In this document: piece after piece, positions 58,253 to 64,000 of the stretch
Position numbering within the stretch: position 1 is the first letter of the stretch
How the letters are laid out: every line of letters begins with the position of its first letter
Origin: Streptomyces sp. NRRL F-2580
Lineage (GTDB): Bacteria > Actinomycetota > Actinomycetes > Streptomycetales > Streptomycetaceae
Direction: 5' to 3'
DNA: 64,000 bases
Assembly (NCBI RefSeq): GCF_000720115.1
Contig: NZ_JOIR01000031.1
Coordinates: 1 to 64,000 of the forward strand
Notes under the pieces: model-generated
What the model saw: the letters and a program-made list of their open reading frames with translations, nothing else
Database searches by the model: none
Told to the model about the DNA's origin: nothing
Position numbers and translations under genes: made by a program

Positions 58253-58711
58253 CTAGCCATACATGCGGCGCATGGCGAAGTCGACCATCTGCTCGACCGC
58301 CTTGGCGTCGAAGACCATCCGGTGGTCGCCCTCCATGTCGAGGACGAAGCCGTACCCGGTGGGCAGCAGGTCGATCACCTCGGCGCCGGTGATCACGAAG
58401 TACTTGGACTCCTTGCCGGCGTACCGGCGGAGCTCCTTGAGCGTGGTGAACATGGGGATGACCGGCTGCTGCGTGTTGTGCAGCGCCAGGAATCCTGGGG
58501 TCTCGCCGCGCGGGCAGTAGACCTTCGAGGTGGCGAAGATCTGCTGGAAGTCCTCCGCGGACAGGGACCCCGTGGTGAAGGCCCGCACCGCGTCGGCGAG
58601 CGACGGCGGCGATGGCTCGGGGTAGAGCGGCTGCTCGCCGTACCCGCCGGCCATCTGCTGCGGGGCGGCGTACTGCTGCCCTGCGCTCACGTTCTGGTCG
58701 TAGCCGTACAT
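58253..58711 (-). CDS. SseB-domain protein
   Basis: A 152-residue protein; the ATG at 58711 is chosen because the longer frame upstream would cross the acyl-CoA dehydrogenase promoter. A Tyr/Gln/Gly-rich N-terminus ([18 protein letters not shown]) leads to an SseB-like fold: [40 protein letters not shown] and [20 protein letters not shown]. The SseB domain is a small alpha/beta module named from enterobacterial secretion regulators, and its role in actinobacteria is unknown. Confidence 0.75.
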   Translation of the reverse strand: MYGYDQNVSAGQQYAAPQQMAGGYGEQPLYPEPSPPSLADAVRAFTTGSLSAEDFQQIFATSKVYCPRGETPGFLALHNTQQPVIPMFTTLKELRRYAGKESKYFVITGAEVIDLLPTGYGFVLDMEGDHRMVFDAKAVEQMVDFAMRRMYG

Positions 58712-58883
58712 GAGGGGAAGACTACCGACCTGCCCGTCACGCCCGGACACGCATTTCCCGCCAGGCTTGACGCTGGTCACAGTCGCCAGGGGTTGCACCT
58801 TATTACCGGCGGGTAGCATCATTACGTTACCGATTGGTATGTACGAGGAACCTCTCTCCCCGAGCCTTAACGGAGCCGTCGCC

Positions 58884-60710
58884 ATGGGGCACTACAAGTC
58901 GAATCTCCGCGACATCGAGTTCAACCTCTTCGAGGTGCTCGGCCGCGACAAGCAGTACGGCACCGGTCCGTTCGAGGAGATGGACACCGACACCGCCAAG
59001 AGCGTCCTGTCCGAGCTCGCCCGCCTCGCCGAGAACGAGCTGGCCGAGTCCTTCGCGGACGCCGACCGCAACCCGCCGGTCTTCGACCCGGCCACCAACA
59101 CCGCGCCCGTCCCGGCGTCCTTCAAGAAGAGCTACGAAGCCTTCATGGACTCCGAGTACTGGCGCCTGGGCCTGCCCGAGGAGATCGGCGGCACCACCTC
59201 CCCCCGCTCCCTCATCTGGGCCTACGCGGAACTGCTGCTCGGCTCGAACCCGGCCGTGTGGATGTACTCCTCCGGCCCGGCGTTCGCCGGCGTCCTCTTC
59301 GAAGAGGGCAACGAGGCGCAGAAGAAGATCGCGCAGATAGCCGTCGAGAAGCGCTGGGGCTCCACCATGGTCCTCACCGAGCCGGACGCCGGCTCGGACG
59401 TGGGCGCCGGCCGCACCAAGGCCGTCCAGCAGGCCGACGGCTCCTGGCACATCGAGGGCGTCAAGCGCTTCATCACGTCCGGTGAGCACGACATGGAGGA
59501 GAACATCCTCCACTACGTCCTCGCGCGCCCCGAGGGCCACGGCCCGGGCACCAAGGGCCTGTCCCTCTTCCTCGTCCCGAAGTTCCACTTCGACTGGGAG
59601 ACCGGCGAGCTGGGCGAGCGCAACGGCGTCTACGCGACGAACGTCGAGCACAAGATGGGCCTCAAGGCCTCCAACACGTGCGAGATGACCTTCGGCGACC
59701 AGCACCCCGCCAAGGGCTGGCTGATCGGTGACAAGCACGACGGCATCCGCCAGATGTTCATGATCATCGAGTTCGCCCGCATGATGGTCGGCACGAAGGC
59801 CATCGCGACGCTCTCCACCGGCTACCTGAACGCGCTGGAGTACGCCAAGGAGCGCGTGCAGGGACCGGACCTCGCGAACTTCATGGACAAGACCGCGCCC
59901 AAGGTCACCATCACGCACCACCCCGACGTGCGCCGCTCGCTCATGACGCAGAAGGCCTACGCCGAGGGCATGCGCGCCCTCGTCCTGCACACCGCGACCG
60001 TCCAGGACGAGATCCAGGTCAAGCAGGCCGCGGGCGAGGACGCCTCCGCCCTCATAGGCCTGAACGACCTGCTCCTGCCGATCGTCAAGGGCTACGGCTC
60101 GGAGAAGTCGTACGAGCAGCTCGCGCAGTCCCTGCAGACCTTCGGCGGCTCCGGGTACCTCCAGGAGTACCCGATCGAGCAGTACATCCGCGACGCCAAG
60201 ATCGACACCCTCTACGAGGGCACCACGGCCATCCAGGGCCAGGACTTCTTCTTCCGGAAGATCGTCCGCGACCAGGGCGCCTCGCTGAACCTCCTCTCCG
60301 AGACGATCAAGAAGTTCCTGGCCGAGGCCGTCGGCGGCGAGGAGCTGGCCGGCGCCCGCGACGCGCTCGCCAAGGCCGCCGTGGACCTGGAGGCCATCGT
60401 CGGCCAGATGATCGTCGACCTCACCGCCACCGGCGAGGACGTCAAGAACATCTACAAGGTCGGCCAGAACACCACCCGCCTGCTGATGGCCTCCGGCGAC
60501 GTGGTCGTCGGATACCTGCTGCTCCGGGGCGCCGCCGTGGCCGCCGAGAAGCTCGCGACGGCCTCCGCGAAGGACGTCCCCTTCTACACCGGCAAGATCG
60601 CCGCCGCGAAGTTCTTCGCGGCCGAGGTCCTCCCGGGCGTCTCCGTCCGCCGCGCGCTGGCCGAGGCCGTCGACAACTCCCTCATGGAGCTCGACGAAGC
60701 CGCCTTCTAG
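58884..60710 (+). CDS. Acyl-CoA dehydrogenase with C-terminal extension
   Basis: A 608-residue FAD enzyme; the ATG at 58884 has TAACGGAG upstream. It begins [20 protein letters not shown], the N-terminal AcdN-like segment of the ~600-residue subfamily. It then has [20 protein letters not shown] (the substrate/FAD motif), [37 protein letters not shown] with FAD contacts, and [20 protein letters not shown], which includes the usual catalytic Glu region YEGT. It oxidises acyl-CoA at the 2,3 position in beta-oxidation, and electrons pass to ETF. It is monocistronic with a terminator after it. Confidence 0.93.
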   Translation: MGHYKSNLRDIEFNLFEVLGRDKQYGTGPFEEMDTDTAKSVLSELARLAENELAESFADADRNPPVFDPATNTAPVPASFKKSYEAFMDSEYWRLGLPEEIGGTTSPRSLIWAYAELLLGSNPAVWMYSSGPAFAGVLFEEGNEAQKKIAQIAVEKRWGSTMVLTEPDAGSDVGAGRTKAVQQADGSWHIEGVKRFITSGEHDMEENILHYVLARPEGHGPGTKGLSLFLVPKFHFDWETGELGERNGVYATNVEHKMGLKASNTCEMTFGDQHPAKGWLIGDKHDGIRQMFMIIEFARMMVGTKAIATLSTGYLNALEYAKERVQGPDLANFMDKTAPKVTITHHPDVRRSLMTQKAYAEGMRALVLHTATVQDEIQVKQAAGEDASALIGLNDLLLPIVKGYGSEKSYEQLAQSLQTFGGSGYLQEYPIEQYIRDAKIDTLYEGTTAIQGQDFFFRKIVRDQGASLNLLSETIKKFLAEAVGGEELAGARDALAKAAVDLEAIVGQMIVDLTATGEDVKNIYKVGQNTTRLLMASGDVVVGYLLLRGAAVAAEKLATASAKDVPFYTGKIAAAKFFAAEVLPGVSVRRALAEAVDNSLMELDEAAF

Positions 60711-60762
60711 GCAGCTCGCGGGCCGCACCGGCCCGCCGCACCAGTACGCCGTGTACGCACAG

Positions 60763-60793
60763 CGGCCGGGTCCCCCGCACGGGGTCCCGGCCG
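60763..60793 (+). terminator. Terminator after the acyl-CoA dehydrogenase gene
   Basis: The 13-bp stem CGGCCGGGTCCCC / GGGGTCCCGGCCG has one mismatch and a 5-nt loop, about 50 bases after the stop. Confidence 0.65.
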
Positions 60794-60878
60794 TCGGCGC
60801 ATGCGCCGCCTGGTCCGCCCCGGGGCCCCTGTCCTGCGGCTTTCCCCTATGTCAGCCGTTCATGGGACGCTCGTACGC

Positions 60879-61607
60879 ATGAGTCCACAGGATCAGCACG
60901 GCAGCAGGGGGTACTCCGTCCCCACCGGGCGCCCGTACGCCCTCAAGGAGCTGCAGGCGAGCCTGGGCAGTCTCGGCGACCACCTGCGCGAGCTGTACGA
61001 CGGCGCCCACCCCGCCGAGTACGACACCATCGCCGACGCGCTGTACGTGGCCTTCCAGACCGCCGCCGGGCTGGCCCCCGCCAAGAGCTACACCGGCTGC
61101 TCCGAGCACCCCAACGGCGCCCTCGACCCCGAGGCGCCCGACGGCTGGGGCCGCTGCCTCATCTGCAACGACCGGCGGCGCCTCGGCCGGCGCCGGCACG
61201 GCGGCCCCCCCGCCGCCCCCGCCGGCGAACAGCGCCGCCTCGGGTACCCCGTACCGGAGGGCCCGTACACCCTCCAGGCACTGCGCGCGTGCGTGCGCAC
61301 CGTCGAGGACCAGCGGTTCCACCTGGGCCTGTCCTCCCCCGCCGAGGACTTCGTCCGCATCGCCGACGACCTCCACCGCGCCTTCATCGTCGCCCGCGAA
61401 CTGTCCCGGCCGCGCAACGCCTCGGGCTGCTCCGAACACCCCGGCGCACCCATCGACCCCGACGCACCCCCCGGTGAGGCCTGTATCTTCTGCGCCGGAC
61501 GCAAGAGACGCGCGCAGCGCTCCCCGCAGACCCCGGAGATGCTCCCGCGCATCCGACGGGGCGAGCGCAGACAACTGCAGCGCCGATTCGAGCGACCGCC
61601 GGGCTGA
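60879..61607 (+). CDS. Protein with tandem duplicated Cys/His (CSEHP...CxxC) modules
   Basis: A 242-residue protein (an ATG at 60849 would add 10 residues; neither has a good ribosome binding site). Two tandem modules of ~95 residues align. Module 1 is GYSVPTGRPYALKELQASLG ... TIADALYVAFQTAAGLAPAK ... GCSEHPNGALDPEAPDGWG then CLIC. Module 2 is GYPVPEGPYTLQALRACVRT ... RIADDLHRAFIVARELSRPR ... GCSEHPGAPIDPDAPPGEA then CIFC. Each ends in a Cys-x2-His ... Cys-x2-Cys set that could bind one zinc. Both are followed by Arg-rich tails, which suggests nucleic-acid contact. No family is recognised. Confidence 0.75.
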   Translation: MSPQDQHGSRGYSVPTGRPYALKELQASLGSLGDHLRELYDGAHPAEYDTIADALYVAFQTAAGLAPAKSYTGCSEHPNGALDPEAPDGWGRCLICNDRRRLGRRRHGGPPAAPAGEQRRLGYPVPEGPYTLQALRACVRTVEDQRFHLGLSSPAEDFVRIADDLHRAFIVARELSRPRNASGCSEHPGAPIDPDAPPGEACIFCAGRKRRAQRSPQTPEMLPRIRRGERRQLQRRFERPPG

Positions 61608-61709
61608 GAACCGACAAGGACCGCAGATCACCCACCCTGCGGACCCTGACCTCCGGCTATCCGTCGCAGTCCGGCCATGGCGAACACGACCGTCGTTAAG
61701 GTGAACCAC

Positions 61710-63002
61710 ATGAGCTCTCCCGCCCGCTTCGACCGCGGCCACACCGACGATCTGATGACCTTCCTGACGGCCAGTCCGTCGCCGTACCACGCCGTGGCCA
61801 ACGCGGCCGAGCGGCTGGAGAAGGCAGGCTTCAGGCAGTTGTCGGAAACGGACGCCTGGGATGCGGGCACCGGGGGCAAGTTCGTGCTCCGCGGCGGTGC
61901 GCTCATCGCCTGGTACGTCCCCGAAGGCGCCGCCGCGCACACCCCGTTCAGGATCGTGGGCGCGCACACCGACTCCCCGAACCTGCGGGTCAAGCCGCAG
62001 CCGGACACCGGCTCCCAGGGCTGGCGGCAGATCGCCGTCGAGATCTACGGCGGCACCCTGCTCAACACCTGGCTCGACCGCGACCTCGGCCTCGCCGGCC
62101 GGCTGACCCTGCGCGACGGCAGCGAGCGCCTGGTGAACGTGGACCGCGCACTGCTGCGCGTGCCCCAACTCGCCGTGCATCTGGACCGGTCGGTGAACAC
62201 CGACGGCCTCAAGCTCGACAAGCAGCGGCACATGCAGCCGATCTGGGGCCTGGGCGACGTGCACGAGGGCGACCTGATCGCCTTCCTCGAAGAGGAAGAG
62301 GACCTGGAACAGGGCTCGGTGGCCGGCTGGGACCTGATGGTCCACTCCATCGAACCGCCCGCGTACCTCGGCCGCGACCGCGAGCTCGTGGCCGGCCCGC
62401 GCATGGACAACCTGCTGTCCGTGCACGCGGGCGTCGCGGCGCTGGCCGCGGTGTCGGGCTCCGAGAAGCTCGACCACATCCCGGTGCTCGCCGCCTTCGA
62501 CCACGAGGAGAACGGCTCGCAGTCGGACACCGGCGCGGACGGCCCGCTGCTGGGGAACGTGCTGGAACGTTCAGTCTTCGCACGCGGGGGCTCGTACGAG
62601 GACCGCGCGCGGGCCTTCGCCGGCACCATCTGCCTGTCCTCGGACACCGGCCACGCCGTGCACCCCAACTACGGGGAACGGCACGACCCGACGCACCACC
62701 CGCGCGCCAACGGCGGCCCGATCCTGAAGGTCAACGTCAACCAGCGGTACGCGACGGACGGCAGCGGGCGCGCGGTGTTCGCGAGCGCCTGCGAGCGGGC
62801 CGGCGTGCCGTGGCAGACCTTCGTCTCCAACAACTCCATGCCGTGCGGCACGACCATCGGCCCGATCACGGCCGCCCGCCACGGGATCCAGACCGTGGAC
62901 ATCGGCGTCGCGATCCTGTCGATGCACAGCGCGCGCGAACTGTGCGGCGCGGACGACCCGTACCTCCTCGCCAACGCCCTGGTCGCCTTCCTGGAGGGCT
63001 GA
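61710..63002 (+). CDS. apeB: M18 family aminopeptidase
   Basis: A 430-residue peptidase; ATG 61710 (TTAAGGTGA upstream) is preferred over ATG 61677. M18 metal-site motifs are FRIVGAHTDSPNLRVKPQPD (first His/Asp), AGPRMDNLLSVHAGVAAL (bridging Asp), AAFDHEENGSQSDTGADGPL (catalytic Glu pair), CLSSDTGHAVHPNY (Asp) and ILSMHSARELCGADDP (second His). It is a dizinc aspartyl/neutral aminopeptidase that forms large dodecamers, cytosolic, for peptide turnover. Confidence 0.95.
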   Translation: MSSPARFDRGHTDDLMTFLTASPSPYHAVANAAERLEKAGFRQLSETDAWDAGTGGKFVLRGGALIAWYVPEGAAAHTPFRIVGAHTDSPNLRVKPQPDTGSQGWRQIAVEIYGGTLLNTWLDRDLGLAGRLTLRDGSERLVNVDRALLRVPQLAVHLDRSVNTDGLKLDKQRHMQPIWGLGDVHEGDLIAFLEEEEDLEQGSVAGWDLMVHSIEPPAYLGRDRELVAGPRMDNLLSVHAGVAALAAVSGSEKLDHIPVLAAFDHEENGSQSDTGADGPLLGNVLERSVFARGGSYEDRARAFAGTICLSSDTGHAVHPNYGERHDPTHHPRANGGPILKVNVNQRYATDGSGRAVFASACERAGVPWQTFVSNNSMPCGTTIGPITAARHGIQTVDIGVAILSMHSARELCGADDPYLLANALVAFLEG

Positions 63003-63031
63003 CCCCCCAGGAAGGCCCGCAGGGGCCCAGG

Positions 63032-64000
63032 TCACCCCTCCTCGTCCATCCCGGCGAGGACGAGGGGCAGCCGGGAGGCGCCGTCGGCGGTGACCCGGAC
63101 GGGCACGCCCCAGTCCTGCTGGTGGACGTGGCAGGCCGGGTACTCGTTGGCCGGGTCGTCGTCGCAGGACGCCGCCATCGCGGACACGTGCAGCACGCCC
63201 TCGGTGACCTCCGGGCTCAGCGCCAGCTCCCGGAACAGGTCGGTCCCGGCGCCCTCGCCCCCGGCGAGGAGCTCCGGCGGGGTCGAGGAGACGAGCAGCC
63301 GGGTGGACGGCCCGTAGCGGGTGTCGAGCTTCTGCCCGCCCGGCGCCTGGAACACCACGTCGAGCCGGAGCGTGCCGGGCGCCACCTCGGTGGCGGCCCG
63401 CTGCGTACGGTGCGCCACGGACTCGACCCGTACGGCCTCCTCCGGGAGCCGCAGCCGGGTCAGCCGGTGCCGGGCCGACTCGACGACCACGATGTCGTCG
63501 CCGACCAGCACGGCGTCGCTGGGCTCGCGCAGGTCGGTGGCGAGCGTGGTCACCTGCCCGGTGGCGGGGTCGTAGCGCCGCAGCGCGTGGTTGTACGTGT
63601 CGGACACCGCGACCGAGCCGTCGGGCAGCGCGGTCACCCCGAGCGGGTGCTGGAGCAGGGCCTGGCCCGCGTCCCCGTCCCGGTGCCCGAAGTCGAACAG
63701 GCCCGTGCCGACGGCCGAGGTGACGGCGTAGCCGGTGTCGGTGGGGTGGACGTACCGGAGGGCACTGGTCTCGGAGTCGGCGATCCACAGCCGGTCCCCG
63801 GCGGCCGCGAGGCCCGAGGGCTGGGCGAACCACGCCTCGGCGGCGGGCCCGTCGAGCAGCCCCTCGTTGGTGGTACCGGCGGCGACGGCGACGGTGCCGC
63901 TCTCCGGATCCCAGGTCCACAGCTGGTGCACACCGGCCATCGCGATCCACACCTTGCCCTGCCACCAGGCCACGTCCCACGGCGAGGAGAGGTCCACCTC
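63032..64000 (-). CDS. NHL-repeat protein (partial, N-terminus beyond right edge)
   Basis: The visible 322 residues run from the right edge to the stop at 63032. NHL beta-propeller repeats are seen: SSPWDVAWWQGKVWIAMAGV, then EAWFAQPSGLAAAGDRLWIA, ALLQHPLGVTALPDGSVAVS and LREPSDAVLVGDDIVVVESA. A C-terminal beta-rich domain follows (LRLDVVFQAPGGQKLDTRYG and HVHQQDWGVPVRVTADGA). In Streptomyces such proteins usually begin with a thioredoxin-like domain, which would lie outside the window. It may be a cytosolic redox or scaffold protein. It is convergent with the M18 gene. Confidence 0.8.
   Translation of the reverse strand, partial: EVDLSSPWDVAWWQGKVWIAMAGVHQLWTWDPESGTVAVAAGTTNEGLLDGPAAEAWFAQPSGLAAAGDRLWIADSETSALRYVHPTDTGYAVTSAVGTGLFDFGHRDGDAGQALLQHPLGVTALPDGSVAVSDTYNHALRRYDPATGQVTTLATDLREPSDAVLVGDDIVVVESARHRLTRLRLPEEAVRVESVAHRTQRAATEVAPGTLRLDVVFQAPGGQKLDTRYGPSTRLLVSSTPPELLAGGEGAGTDLFRELALSPEVTEGVLHVSAMAASCDDDPANEYPACHVHQQDWGVPVRVTADGASRLPLVLAGMDEEG

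Noticed and set aside
58827..60728. 633-codon minus-strand open frame opposite the acyl-CoA dehydrogenase gene
   Set aside because: Antisense shadow; no ribosome binding site or recognisable motif.
1..64000. CRISPR arrays, insertion sequences, integrases, tRNA genes
   Set aside because: No regularly spaced repeats, transposase/integrase motifs or tRNA cloverleaf with CCA-end features were seen on reading both strands; a tRNAscan run would be decisive.

Overview
The window is high-GC actinomycete DNA and reads as a Streptomyces chromosome, probably in the origin-proximal core. The support is third-position GC bias in every gene, frequent GTG starts, Shine-Dalgarno-led operons with 4-bp stop/start overlaps, two perfect parS (ParB) sites, aspS, a SpoIIE/HATPase phosphatase, a PHO-box phosphatase gene and a cold-shock protein/DEAD-box helicase pair. 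I saw no tRNA, rRNA, transposase, integrase or CRISPR array.

Layout. 1-2.4 kb: a cut-off MerR-like gene, a PRC-barrel protein, a HlyIII membrane protein and a decayed winged-helix regulator. 2.5-17.7 kb: an accessory RiPP locus that matches class V lanthipeptide logic. It holds an APH-fold kinase, a HopA1-like lyase, three precursor peptides, a methyltransferase, two ABC transport systems, an F420-type reductase, a LanD-type flavoprotein, an APH-like pseudokinase, an M16 peptidase, a small orphan protein and a divergent regulator. 17.9-31.5 kb: a small conserved protein, an NDH-2-like oxidoreductase with a Crp-like site, a TetR/hydrolase pair with tandem operators, a serine hydrolase, two frameshifted genes, membrane proteins (YihY, DUF2254, a K+ channel), a covalent-FAD oxidoreductase, a PP2C phosphatase and an ECF sigma factor. 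31.6-34.6 kb: a cold-shock protein and a DEAD-box helicase, both with structured leaders. 34.7-44.3 kb: a secreted protein, an aminotransferase, uricase, a cobalamin riboswitch with cbtBA, a degenerate sortase, a parS site, RidA and an Rrf2 regulator with its palindrome. 44.3-64 kb: a FUSC transporter, a lipoprotein/orphan histidine kinase pair, a second parS, PhoX, a VWA protein, aspS, SpoIIE, pirin, an SseB-domain protein, acyl-CoA dehydrogenase, a duplicated Cys/His-motif protein, an M18 aminopeptidase and a partial NHL protein.

How the RiPP genes fit together (inference from family knowledge). The kinase (2950) would phosphorylate Ser/Thr of the precursors, and the HopA1-like protein (4053) would eliminate phosphate to give Dha/Dhb. 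The pseudokinase (12760) may act as scaffold or cyclisation partner. The flavoprotein (12053) could oxidatively decarboxylate the C-terminal Cys of precursor 1 to build an AviMeCys ring. The LLM/F420 reductase (11094) could reduce dehydroresidues to D-amino acids, and the methyltransferase (6083) could methylate the product. The M16 peptidase (13734) would remove the leader and the ABC systems (7125-11097) would export the peptide or give immunity. A strong hairpin after the third precursor probably lowers read-through, so precursors are made in excess over enzymes. The most unusual points are the unequal precursor set (one three-Cys peptide plus two near-identical one-Cys peptides), the pseudokinase, and the GQKGP-repeat membrane protein that opens the operon.
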